Assembly: GCF_000622365.1 (NCBI RefSeq)
Contig: NZ_JASC01000006.1
Span: 1-36,699, forward strand
Length of the DNA stretch: 36,699 nt
Source of the DNA: Sulfitobacter noctilucae
Lineage (GTDB): Bacteria; Pseudomonadota; Alphaproteobacteria; Rhodobacterales; Rhodobacteraceae
Direction: 5' to 3'
In this document: positions 24,741 through 33,820 of the stretch, piece after piece
Layout: the number at the start of each line of letters is the position of its first letter
How positions within the stretch are numbered: position 1 is the stretch's first letter
The notes under the pieces: model-generated
Seen by the model: only the letters and a program-made list of their open reading frames with translations
What the model was told of the DNA's origin: nothing
Databases searched by the model: none
Made by a program: the position numbers and the translations under genes

Positions 24741-27700
24741 TTAGGCGAACAGAGCCACACCGAAGTCATCCGGGCTCAGACCTGTGATGTCCGTTTCGGC
24801 CAGATCGACACCGCCACGGAATTCGACAGTGAAGTCGTATTCAGCATCGTCAGCATCGTAAGCTGAAACAGTCGCTTCGAACGCCCAGAACTGGTTGTCA
24901 GCATGCGCGTCATCAAAGCTTTCTGTATCACCATCGTATGTGATCTCGATGTCGCCATCCTTACCCACAAGGATCAGGAAGTTGCTACCAACTGCGCCAC
25001 CGGCATCACCGGTTTCTTGGACGTTTGCAGCAGCACTCATTTCGAGTTCAAGCCACGCATCGACATCCGCCGCTGTGAGACCGTCATAGTGATCAGGACC
25101 GGAGCCCGTATCATCACCTTCAAGGTCATTCCAGATTTCCGAGAAGTCCATCAAACGGATCTGGTTGTGGTCGATCACGGTAGCACCAGAGTCAGCCGCT
25201 GCACCCGAAGCGGCCATCGCGTTGACGAATGTGAAGTCCACAGCTTCGTCAACACGATCATCCTGATCGCCAACCGACGTGCCGCGGGCGTCTGCGGCCG
25301 CGTCGAGATAGCTGGTGAAGTCCAGGATATCGTTGTCGAAAGTCGAACCATCTTCTTCAAAATCGTCGTCGGATGTGAAGTTGACGATGGTGTCGAACCC
25401 GAACTGACCGGTGAATTCGACCACGTTGCCGTTGCCGTCTTCGGTGTTGGTATCTTCATCCGCTACTTCCGTCGCTGTCAGAACGATCAGATCATCTTCG
25501 CCACCGGCGTTGATAACGTTGTCGTCGCTGACATTGCCTGTCGGACCATCAAGGTTGCCGTCGAAGTCCAATGCATTGGCACGGTCCGCCATCACATTGA
25601 GGAAGTCGCTGACGTTTTCGATGTCACCAATTGCAGGGTCACCATCGCTACCGAAATCAGCACCAGCGTCATCCAGATCAGCAAAGGCTGTGCTGCCTGG
25701 ATACCAGGCGTTCCATGCGTTTGCCAACTGGCTCAGACCCACCTGGTTGATCGTGCTCTGACCACCGTTCAGAAGATCCCAACCACCGTCATCACCGGCA
25801 GACTGCGGCTCATCAGAACCACCATCTGTGGATGTGCCTGCCGTTTCAAAGGCTCCTTCGTTGCCGGCCGGGTTATCGATCAGTGCCGCGTTTGCAACCG
25901 GACCTTCCAGATCGACGGTGAATGTCGATCCATCGGACACCAGTGAACGTGCCTGAAGCGAACCATCTGTCAGTTCAACAATTTCGATCATACCTTGCAG
26001 CGCAGTGTTGCTTGCAACGGCTGCCTGGATTGCATCACGAATGTCTTCACGGCTGGTGGTGTAGCTGCTGCTGTCGAAGGAGATGTCGACCCACTCGGAC
26101 AGAACGCCATCCATTTCGATCTGGAGCGATGCCCCGAAGAACTGGAAGTTGTCCTGATCCAGCAGACCGGAGAAGTCCAGCTCGGCAAACTCAGACGTAC
26201 CGTCGTTCATGTAGATGCGGTCTTCACCACTGCTTGTGCTGATGCGTGCACCATCGCCAGCTGTAGTGTCGGAGCCGCCGACATTCGGACCTTCGTTCTG
26301 GTTGTCGCTGTCGAAGAAGACAACGTCATCGCCCGCGCCAGTTTCGATGTTCAGGAACTCGAGATCGGCTTTGCGGTTGGCAGCACCACCGGTTGAAGCG
26401 GCACGCACATCATCAATGATCAACAAGTCATTGCCAGCACCGGTGTTGATGGTCAGCGAGTCACCTGCCGCGCCACCGAAGGGTGTCGGGCCATCTTCAT
26501 TACCGAACACGATAGTCAGGTTGTCATCACCACCGCCCAGCAGATAGCTGTGCGCGCCGTTGCCAAACTCGTCGAGGTTCGCAAATGCAGTCAGATCGCC
26601 TTCGAAATCGGTCGAGTCGAAGTAACGGACATCGGTCTCGCCACCGTTGATCGCCGTATCGTTGATGCCTGTACCACCACCGATTTCACCGATGATCAGA
26701 TCGGCAACATCGCCGGAGCCTGCAACAGCCAGGTCGGTTTTGACATAGACCTGGTCCAGAGTGTCGAGTGTCGAGTTCAGCGAACCGATCCAGCTTGGAA
26801 GTTCGGAGCCGCCCTTCACGTTGACATTGAAGACTTCGACGCCACCGGCAATGCCATCAGGCACGCTTGCGGATTTGCCACCGACGATCAGGTTACCACC
26901 TTCGCCACCGCGACCGGCCTTCTCGAGGTCGATGTTGACGGAGATCGGCTGATCATCCTGCTCGAACTCGTTCTTCACACGGCCGAAGAAGTTGAACGGT
27001 GGAACGTCTGTGTCTGGTGTTGCGAAACCAACAGCAACAACTTCTGCATCATTGCCCAGTTCCACACGGATCGCAGGGATCAGGTTGGAAAGTGCTCCAC
27101 CATCCAGAGTTGCCTGGTTGGCGTTACGGCCACGATCGTCTTGGACAACTTGTGTGTACTCGAACAGTTCGATTGTTGTACCTTCAGGCAGAACGCCTGA
27201 ATCGATCAGAGCCTGAAGCGGATCCTGCAGCGCATCGCGGAAATCCTGATGCGAGTTGATCTCGTCGTTCACGATCAGATCGTCTGCAAATGCAACTGTG
27301 ATCAGATCATCAGTGCCGTCGACGGCACCGTCACCGTTGGTGTCGATGCGGAACTGGATACCGTTCTTGTCAAGGTCATCCAGGCGGCCTTCTGCTTCGC
27401 CACCGGTCAAGAGTGCCAGTTCGGCATCCTGGTCCAGGATGAAGAAGTCGGCAAAGCCTTGCTCGACCTGGCCAGACAGCAGGTAGTCGTTGTCGAACAG
27501 AACAACAAGGTCAGACGCATCGCCATCGGAGTTGAAGTTGTCAGTATACTCCATCTTGACAGTGATGTCAGATGTGTTGCGGGCAGAGCTGGCCTCAGAG
27601 GTTTCTTTCGTCGTCAGGTTCTCGATCTTCAGATCGCCGTCGGAGTTGACGGAACCGATGGCATCGTGGCCGACAATGTTCTTGGCGTCGACGACGATCG

Positions 27701-28613
27701 TATCTGTGTCGTTATCTCCATCTTCTGTGTCGTCACGGGCTTCGATGCTGATGTCTTCGATGCTGGTCAAACGTGGCTGGATGTCGGTTGCCTGAGTATT
27801 TTGGCCGGAAACACCAAGGAACTCTTTGCTCAGCTCAGCATACAGAGTGTCTTCGCCTGCGCCACCGTCAAGACGGTCAGCGGAAGACAATGTGTTGGAT
27901 ACGCCGCCCGCGAATGGGTTCTGCGCGATATAGGCGTAATAGTTGTCGTCCGCATCTGTACCGAGGAAGCTCTGATCATCAGTAGTTTCGAGCCGCTCTG
28001 TGTCCGTACCGGATGTCAGGTAGTAATCCGCGCCCGGGTTGGCAGGAGTAACCGTAGGGAATGTCTCAGCAATGTCCGCTTTTGCCTCTGCAACAGAAGC
28101 AGCGGTTGCATCAACATCGTCAAGGATGGTGTCTGCACCGGCTGTGCGTGTCAGAGTGCCAGCCGCTTCGGAAGCGTCGGAGTATGCAACGCCGACTTCG
28201 ATCTTGTTTGTGATGATAGCCAGGTCGTTGCCCTGGGCACCGCTGATGATGTCGAGGATCAGCTGACCAACGTCTGCACCGTTCTGGAGTTCGTTAACCC
28301 AGAAGTTGTCTGCGCCACCGTTATCGGTGATGTTGTTCGGGTCACGGCCAAACAGGTTCTGGAAAATCGCGGTTACGAAAGTAACGTTTGCGTCCAGATC
28401 CATTGTGCCGGCTGTGCCGAGTGCTGGGTAGAGCGCCTGCGACTCGTCCTGAAGCGCGAATGCGCGGGCGACGTCGGCAAGCGAGAAACCGTTGTTCTCG
28501 ATGTCGTTGACCCAGTAGTTCAGGCCATTTGGCGCTGGTGCACGATCATAATACCCAACAAAGATAGCGGCGACCGCTTCCTTGGTTGAGAGTGCTGTAA
28601 GATCTAAAGCCAT
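24741..28613 (-). CDS. 1,290-residue acidic DUF4214 protein, probable secreted adhesin
   Basis: The largest protein here and the likely main cargo of the type I system. Residues ~9-135 form a DUF4214 domain (IFVGYYDRAPAPNGLNYW, IFQNLFGRDPNN). The remainder is very rich in Asp, Gly, Asn and Thr, with calcium-type motifs such as RLDGGAGEDTLYAEL and GGGDDNLTIVFGNEDGP, as in beta-roll surface or S-layer-like proteins. It ends GLSPDDFGVALFA, an end shared in part with the 864-residue DUF4214 protein. There is no Sec signal and almost no cysteine. AAGGA eight bases upstream fits the ATG. By eye, base composition is less GC-rich than in the flanking genes, which may reflect selected codons or a different origin. 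The long control region upstream contains two G8 tracts. Confidence 0.88.
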   Translation of the reverse strand: MALDLTALSTKEAVAAIFVGYYDRAPAPNGLNYWVNDIENNGFSLADVARAFALQDESQALYPALGTAGTMDLDANVTFVTAIFQNLFGRDPNNITDNGGADNFWVNELQNGADVGQLILDIISGAQGNDLAIITNKIEVGVAYSDASEAAGTLTRTAGADTILDDVDATAASVAEAKADIAETFPTVTPANPGADYYLTSGTDTERLETTDDQSFLGTDADDNYYAYIAQNPFAGGVSNTLSSADRLDGGAGEDTLYAELSKEFLGVSGQNTQATDIQPRLTSIEDISIEARDDTEDGDNDTDTIVVDAKNIVGHDAIGSVNSDGDLKIENLTTKETSEASSARNTSDITVKMEYTDNFNSDGDASDLVVLFDNDYLLSGQVEQGFADFFILDQDAELALLTGGEAEGRLDDLDKNGIQFRIDTNGDGAVDGTDDLITVAFADDLIVNDEINSHQDFRDALQDPLQALIDSGVLPEGTTIELFEYTQVVQDDRGRNANQATLDGGALSNLIPAIRVELGNDAEVVAVGFATPDTDVPPFNFFGRVKNEFEQDDQPISVNIDLEKAGRGGEGGNLIVGGKSASVPDGIAGGVEVFNVNVKGGSELPSWIGSLNSTLDTLDQVYVKTDLAVAGSGDVADLIIGEIGGGTGINDTAINGGETDVRYFDSTDFEGDLTAFANLDEFGNGAHSYLLGGGDDNLTIVFGNEDGPTPFGGAAGDSLTINTGAGNDLLIIDDVRAASTGGAANRKADLEFLNIETGAGDDVVFFDSDNQNEGPNVGGSDTTAGDGARISTSSGEDRIYMNDGTSEFAELDFSGLLDQDNFQFFGASLQIEMDGVLSEWVDISFDSSSYTTSREDIRDAIQAAVASNTALQGMIEIVELTDGSLQARSLVSDGSTFTVDLEGPVANAALIDNPAGNEGAFETAGTSTDGGSDEPQSAGDDGGWDLLNGGQSTINQVGLSQLANAWNAWYPGSTAFADLDDAGADFGSDGDPAIGDIENVSDFLNVMADRANALDFDGNLDGPTGNVSDDNVINAGGEDDLIVLTATEVADEDTNTEDGNGNVVEFTGQFGFDTIVNFTSDDDFEEDGSTFDNDILDFTSYLDAAADARGTSVGDQDDRVDEAVDFTFVNAMAASGAAADSGATVIDHNQIRLMDFSEIWNDLEGDDTGSGPDHYDGLTAADVDAWLELEMSAAANVQETGDAGGAVGSNFLILVGKDGDIEITYDGDTESFDDAHADNQFWAFEATVSAYDADDAEYDFTVEFRGGVDLAETDITGLSPDDFGVALFA

Positions 28614-29090
28614 GCTTTTTTCCTTTTAAATTACGGGAAAGCTCGACGCCCCGTTTCTGGTTGTACGTAATTGCTATTGCCCCCCCCGATCGAGATGACG
28701 CAAATAACCAATTGTGGAGGGTGTTAACGCGTCTTCCTTCTTCGGACAAGGAAAGATGTAGCGTGAATCTCATACTCCCCCCCCATTGATGACTACTATG
28801 GTGTTTTTGCTACACATTTTTTTCGCTCCCCATAAAGCGTCTTGCTCCAAACGATGCCGATTCCCCTATAGCGGGTATTTTTGGCGTGGCGGGATCGCTG
28901 TGATGTATCTCGGGTGTCTCTGGGGAAATCCAGATAATTAACTGTATTATATGAATATTTCTTGTAAAATCCTGCGAAAAATCCACCCAAAAACAGGCAA
29001 ATGACCGCCCCCTGTGCGGCCCGATTTGACAGAACTGGTTTTTTTCCTGAGAACGGGTGAAATACCCCAAGGATCAAGGAGTTTTTCCGC
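28614..29090. other. AT-rich control region between the adhesin and the second glycan cluster
   Basis: These ~480 bp carry no credible gene. Two runs of eight C (eight G on the adhesin strand) lie at 28680-28687 and 28777-28784. AT-rich blocks at 28935-28975 could include promoters in either direction. On the plus strand a TTGACA occurs at 29026-29031, but no good -10 follows at the right distance. Confidence 0.5.
28680..28687 (-). repeat. G8 tract in the adhesin upstream region
   Basis: Eight consecutive G on the minus strand, about 67 bp before the adhesin start codon. TTGCGT lies just upstream and AATAGC-like sequence just downstream, so it may sit in or next to a promoter spacer. A second G8 tract is at 28777-28784. 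Homopolymers of this length can slip during replication. Confidence 0.5.
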
Positions 29091-29138
29091 GTGAACGGTC
29101 ATTTTGACAGCTTTTCGGACCGGCTGAACAGGCTGTGA
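29091..29138 (+). CDS. 15-codon leader ORF or displaced N-terminus of the next gene
   Basis: A GTG at 29091 is preceded at nine bases by AAGGAG, one of the best Shine-Dalgarno sequences in the window. The frame reads VNGHFDSFSDRLNRL and stops at TGA 29136-29138, overlapping the GTG (29135) of the next frame as GTGA. It is either a leader coupled to the downstream gene or the true N-terminus cut off by a one-base shift. The peptide looks like a protein N-terminus, which favours the second view. Confidence 0.5.
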   Translation: MNGHFDSFSDRLNRL

Positions 29139-30151
29139 ACCCGGTCACACCCCTCGCTGTTCAGAGTGCTGTCCTGCCTTTTGTACGGGTCTGGCAGGCG
29201 CTTGATCCGGGCTTTGAGGTCCTCTCGCTGGAATCACCGCCCGATGGCTGGAAACAGCTGTTGACCGGTCAGGGCATCGCCCTGCGCGAGGGTGCCGGAG
29301 CGGCAGGGAATATCCCCCCGGACACCGCTGTGGTCAGCGGATTTGCCGTGCTCGATGCCCATGATGCGCAATCGCTGGAAAGCTGGGCGCGCAAGGCCCT
29401 GTCCGCGCTGCGGCCCGGCGGGCTGATGGTGCTGGGCGGCTGCAATCCAGACCCTCTGCGCGCCAGCCAGCGGGGGCTTCTTCCGGTCGCTGCCGAACAG
29501 GCGCTCAGCGCGGCGGGATATGCACGGGTCTGCGTGATCCGGCCCGACATAAACTTGGGGGAGAACAGCCTTTCTGCGGCTCTTTTCGGTGGCTCCGAAG
29601 CCTATGCCGTGGTGGCGCAGGCTCCGGCTTTCGGCAAGGATTTTGACGTCTTTTCCCCGGTTTTTCTGGAGGTATCCAGTGCAACACCCCGAGCGCTTTT
29701 GCGCCGGGCCGAGGATGCTTTACTGGGCCGGATCAACCACGCAGAAGCCCGGCTGCATGACCGGATCACCCATGTGGACACCACCTTTCAGGAGCGGTTG
29801 CAGCACAGCGAAACCGCCCTGCGGGAGCAGCTTGAGCATGCTGAAAATGCCCTGCAGGACAGGCAGGCAGACATCGAGCATCTGCGCCAGATCATCGCCG
29901 AGCTACAGCGCCTGACGCGGCGGCGCGGGCTGCGCAAGCTGGTGCACCGGTTCAAGCAAAAGCGCCAGATACAGGATCCCGATCTCGACCTTCCGGCCCC
30001 CGAGACAGCACCGCCACCCGCTCCGGTTGTGCCGCCCGACTTCGCCGCACCACCGGTTCCCGCGCAGCCCGGCCCCACCGCCGATCCGGTCCCGCTCTCG
30101 CCGCGCGAAACGCGCCTGCGCGCGCGTCTTTTCGGCCCCAAGGGGAGCTGA
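29135..30151 (+). CDS. degenerate methyltransferase-like protein with coiled coil
   Basis: A 338-residue protein with three parts. Residues ~1-170 follow the order of a class I SAM methyltransferase of glycan clusters: FEVLSLESPPDGWKQLL sits where LDLGCGRGEW normally binds SAM, and ALSALRPGGLMVLGG matches the strand after the catalytic region. The glycine-rich SAM loop is lost, so catalysis is doubtful. Residues ~185-265 are a coiled coil (LEHAENALQDRQADIEHLRQ). The C-terminal ~65 residues are proline-rich. The only start in this frame is a GTG with no Shine-Dalgarno of its own, overlapping the stop of the leader ORF. Three bases separate it from the triple glycosyltransferase, so both are co-translated. 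It may act as a scaffold or length-control partner. Confidence 0.7.
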   Translation: MNPVTPLAVQSAVLPFVRVWQALDPGFEVLSLESPPDGWKQLLTGQGIALREGAGAAGNIPPDTAVVSGFAVLDAHDAQSLESWARKALSALRPGGLMVLGGCNPDPLRASQRGLLPVAAEQALSAAGYARVCVIRPDINLGENSLSAALFGGSEAYAVVAQAPAFGKDFDVFSPVFLEVSSATPRALLRRAEDALLGRINHAEARLHDRITHVDTTFQERLQHSETALREQLEHAENALQDRQADIEHLRQIIAELQRLTRRRGLRKLVHRFKQKRQIQDPDLDLPAPETAPPPAPVVPPDFAAPPVPAQPGPTADPVPLSPRETRLRARLFGPKGS

Positions 30152-30154
30152 GGC

Positions 30155-33100
30155 ATGCGGTTTCTGATTGATCTTCAATGCGCTCAAAGCGGCAGCCGCA
30201 GCCGCGGCATCGGGCGCTATACGCTCAGCTTGCTGGACGCGATGCTGCCCCAAGCCACGGCGGCAGGCCACGACGTGCATCTGCTGCTCAACGCCGCTTT
30301 CCCCGCGACCATTCCCGACATCCAGCGCCGCTATCCTGCCCTGCATCGCAGCGGACATATCCATGTTTTCCAAGGGCTTGACCGCTCGGGCCTGCAAGAT
30401 CCAAACGGCCCCTGGCGCAAGGCCGCTTCTGGCCTGCTGCGCGATTTCGCCATCGCGGGGCTGGCCCCTGACGCGGTCTTCTGCCCCAGTGTTTTCGAAG
30501 GCGACAGCGAGGCTTTTGCGCTGACGCCGCTGGTCCTGTCGGACACGCCATCGCTGGCCACCCAGCATGATCTGATCCCCGCGCAGATGCCCGCCATCTA
30601 TTTCGACAACAATCCCGGTTTTGCCGCCTTTTACCGCGCCCGCATGGCCGAGATGCAGCACTTCACGGCTCTGATTGCAGTGTCAGAGGCGACCCGCCAA
30701 GAGGCGCGGACGCTGCTGGATTATCCGGCGGCGCATCTGCATCTTGTCCCCGAAGACGCGGGCCCGCAATTCACCCCGCCGGGTGCCATGTCGCTGAGCG
30801 ATATGACGGACCTGCGCAGCCGGCACGGGTTAATGCGGCCCTATATCCTCTATGTCGGCGGGGGCGAGCCACGCAAGAACCTGATGGGGCTGATCCGCGC
30901 CTATGGCGGCCTGCCGCAAGGGCTGCGCGATGCGCATGATCTGGTCATCGCGGGTACGCTGACCATTGAAGAACACCGCAATATCCACCAGCTGGCGCAG
31001 GATCTCTCGCTTGATCTGGGGCGCATCCGTATTCTGGGCCACACCCCCGAGGAGGACCTGCCGGGGCTTTACGGGCTGGCCGCACTCTTCGTGATGCCTT
31101 CCCTGCGCGAAGGGTTTGGCCTGCCCGCACTCGAGGCGATCCGCTGTGGCACGCTCACCCTTGGCACCGATGCCACCAGCCTGCCCGAAGTGATCGGCAC
31201 GCCCGAGACGCTCTTTGATCCTGCGGACATTCCTGCACAGACCGCGCTGATCATCCGGGGCCTGACCGATTCTGATTTCGCCAAACGCATGCGCGCCGCA
31301 CAGCAGAAACATGCAGCACAGTTCTCGTGGGATAAAGCGGCCTGCGACACCCTCGCGCTGCTGGAACGCTATGCACAGACAAGGACCCCGGTGTCTGACT
31401 GGCCCGCCGTGCAGAGCCGCCTTGATGCGCTTGAACCCGCGGCCATCACCGCGCTGCAAAATCTCCCTCCGGACGGGCTGACCGAGGGCGACCGCGATGA
31501 TCTGGCCCGCGCCCTCGCGATCACACGTCTGGCAATCGAAGACGCATGGCGCCCCCGCACCTTGCCCGATGGGACCCTCCGCTGGCAGATCGAAGGGCCC
31601 TTCGACAGCGATTACAGCCTTGCCTCGGTCAACCGCGAAACCGCTCTTGCGCTAGAGGCCTGCGGCATCGACACCGCTCTTGTCTCTGCCGAAGGGGACG
31701 GCGCCTTTGACCCTGATCCCGCTTTTCTGGCCGATCACCCGGATGTCGCCACCCTGCACACCAAAGCGCCAACCCCGCCTGATATCCTGAGCCGTAACAT
31801 GTTCCCGCCACGGGTGTCGGACATGGGCGCCCCCCTGAACCTGCTGCACGGCTATGCCTGGGAAGAAACCGGCCTGCCGTTGTCTTTCACCCGCGATATG
31901 ACGGCCCATCTGCAAGGGCTGCTGGTCACCGCGCCGCATGTGAAAAAACTGATGCAGGATGCAGGCATCGGCCTGCCGGTGCATGTGGTCGGCAATGGTG
32001 TCGATCATCTGGATGTCCCGCCCGCGCCCCTGCCCGCCCCCCTACCGAAGGCGGCCTTCACTCTTTTGCATGTGTCGTCCTGTTTCCCGCGCAAGGGGGT
32101 CGACGTGCTGCTGGCAGGCTTTGCCGAGGCCTTTGCCGGTCAGCACGATGTGCAACTGGTGATCAAGACCTTCGCCAATCCGCACAACGACATCGCAGAC
32201 CAGATCACCGCCCTACAGGCGGCCCACCCCGATCTGCCCTCCATCACGGTGATCGATGATCCGCTGACCCCCGGCCAGATGCGCAGCCTTTATGCCGCCG
32301 CCGATCTGCTGGTCGCCCCCTCGCGGGCCGAAGGCTATTGCCTGCCCGTGGCCGAAGCGGTGCTGGCCGGTACGCCCGTGCTGACCACCGGCTGGGGCGG
32401 ACAGCGGATATTCGCGGGCAACCCGCTGGTGCATTTCACCGGTTACAGCTTTGCGCCGACCACCAGCCATCTGGGCGCATGGGATTCCGTCTGGGCCGAG
32501 CCGGACCTTGCCGATCTGGTGGCACAGATGCAGCAACTGCGCGCCGCCCCTGCCCCCGATGCCAGGACGCGCAGCACCGCCAAGAAGATGCTGTTGCAGG
32601 ACCACACCTGGGCGAAAGTCGCCGAACGCTCCGAACAGGCCGCCCGCCGGATCGCGGCCCATACCCCCGCACCGCCGCCCAAAATCGGATGGATCAGCAG
32701 CTACAACACCCGCTGCGGCATCGCGACCTATTCCGAACATCTGATCCGCGCCTTCCCCGATGCGGTCACTGTCTTTGCCTCTCATACCGAGGACCGCCCC
32801 GCCCCTGACGGGCCAGAGGTCCGCCGCTGCTGGCACCAGAACGGACGCGATCCGCTAGCCGATCTGCGCAGCGAAATTGACCGCGCCGATCCACAAGTGC
32901 TGGTGATCCAGTTCAACTATGGCTTCTACAGCTTTCCCGATCTTGCCGCCCTGATCCTCGCGGCGCAGGCCGACGGGCGGCGCGTGGTGATGATGATGCA
33001 TGCGACGGACGATCGCGCCGTACCGCCGCAGCGCAAGCTTGCCTCGATCCTGCCCGCGCTTCGGGCCTGTGATCTGTTGCTGGTCCATGCCCATCACGAC

Positions 33101-33820
33101 CTGAACCACCTCAAGGCGCTGGGGCTGGAGGATAACGTCGCGCTCTTCCCCCATGGCGTGCCGCATGTCGGCACCCCCGCCCCGCTTGCAATGACCCGCG
33201 ACCGCCCCGTGACCTTGGGCACCTACGGGTTCTTCTTGCCGCCCAAGGGATTGGACAAGTTGATCGAAGCGCTGGCGCTGATCCGCGCAGCGGGCGAAAA
33301 CGTGGCCCTCAATATGGTCAATGCCGAATACCCCGTGGCCAGTTCAACCGAAGGCATTGCCGCCGCCCGCGCCCGCATCGCAGAGCTGGGGCTGACCGAT
33401 CACGTCATATTAGAGACTGCCTTTCTAGAAGATGACGACAGCTTTGCGCGATTGTCGCGCAGCGATGCATTGGTCTTTCCCTATCAGCATACCGCCGAAA
33501 GCGCCTCTGGTGCGATCCGTCAGGCGCTGGCACTGGACCGGCCTGTCATCGCCACCTCCCTGCGCATCTTTGATGATGTGGACCCGCTGATCACCCGCCT
33601 GCCCGGCACCTCGGCCCAGGACATTGCCGACGGGCTGATCCCCCTCGTCCGGGCCCTGCGTGATCCCGCCGCGCACCCTGAGGTCGCCCAGCGGCTGGCC
33701 ACCACCCGCGACAATGTCACCCGCTGGCGGCAAAGCCATGCCTATCAAACACTGGCACCGCGCCTGTGGCGGCAAATCTGCGCCCTCTGCGATCCTGACA
33801 CCGGGGGAAACTGGCCATGA
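30155..33820 (+). CDS. tri-modular glycosyltransferase (three GT-B domains in one chain)
   Basis: A 1,221-residue protein with three successive GT4-like units. Unit 1 (~1-405) begins MRFLIDLQCAQSGSRSRGIG, has YVGGGEPRKN and the EX7E motif REGFGLPALE near 319-328. Unit 2 (~460-840) has HVSSCFPRKG and AEGYCLPVAE near 723-732. Unit 3 (~848-1215) has SSYNTRCGIATYSEHL, TYGFFLPPKG and AESASGAIRQ near 1113, where the second glutamate is replaced by glutamine. It could build a repeating oligosaccharide in successive steps on one chain. No membrane segment is seen. It follows the methyltransferase-like gene by three bases and overlaps the sulfotransferase by ATGA, so the three form an operon. Confidence 0.9.
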   Translation: MRFLIDLQCAQSGSRSRGIGRYTLSLLDAMLPQATAAGHDVHLLLNAAFPATIPDIQRRYPALHRSGHIHVFQGLDRSGLQDPNGPWRKAASGLLRDFAIAGLAPDAVFCPSVFEGDSEAFALTPLVLSDTPSLATQHDLIPAQMPAIYFDNNPGFAAFYRARMAEMQHFTALIAVSEATRQEARTLLDYPAAHLHLVPEDAGPQFTPPGAMSLSDMTDLRSRHGLMRPYILYVGGGEPRKNLMGLIRAYGGLPQGLRDAHDLVIAGTLTIEEHRNIHQLAQDLSLDLGRIRILGHTPEEDLPGLYGLAALFVMPSLREGFGLPALEAIRCGTLTLGTDATSLPEVIGTPETLFDPADIPAQTALIIRGLTDSDFAKRMRAAQQKHAAQFSWDKAACDTLALLERYAQTRTPVSDWPAVQSRLDALEPAAITALQNLPPDGLTEGDRDDLARALAITRLAIEDAWRPRTLPDGTLRWQIEGPFDSDYSLASVNRETALALEACGIDTALVSAEGDGAFDPDPAFLADHPDVATLHTKAPTPPDILSRNMFPPRVSDMGAPLNLLHGYAWEETGLPLSFTRDMTAHLQGLLVTAPHVKKLMQDAGIGLPVHVVGNGVDHLDVPPAPLPAPLPKAAFTLLHVSSCFPRKGVDVLLAGFAEAFAGQHDVQLVIKTFANPHNDIADQITALQAAHPDLPSITVIDDPLTPGQMRSLYAAADLLVAPSRAEGYCLPVAEAVLAGTPVLTTGWGGQRIFAGNPLVHFTGYSFAPTTSHLGAWDSVWAEPDLADLVAQMQQLRAAPAPDARTRSTAKKMLLQDHTWAKVAERSEQAARRIAAHTPAPPPKIGWISSYNTRCGIATYSEHLIRAFPDAVTVFASHTEDRPAPDGPEVRRCWHQNGRDPLADLRSEIDRADPQVLVIQFNYGFYSFPDLAALILAAQADGRRVVMMMHATDDRAVPPQRKLASILPALRACDLLLVHAHHDLNHLKALGLEDNVALFPHGVPHVGTPAPLAMTRDRPVTLGTYGFFLPPKGLDKLIEALALIRAAGENVALNMVNAEYPVASSTEGIAAARARIAELGLTDHVILETAFLEDDDSFARLSRSDALVFPYQHTAESASGAIRQALALDRPVIATSLRIFDDVDPLITRLPGTSAQDIADGLIPLVRALRDPAAHPEVAQRLATTRDNVTRWRQSHAYQTLAPRLWRQICALCDPDTGGNWP

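Noticed and set aside
24903..28589. Long plus-strand frames of up to 446 codons opposite the large DUF4214 gene
   Set aside because: They are antisense to a gene with clear domains, ribosome-binding site and terminator. The Asp/Asn/Gly-rich coding keeps the opposite strand open. Their translations are Cys/Val-rich and resemble nothing known.
29026..29054. TTGACA as the promoter of the second glycan cluster
   Set aside because: The -35 is perfect, but at 16-18 bases the sequence is GAGAAC/AGAACG, a poor -10, so I did not list it as a promoter.
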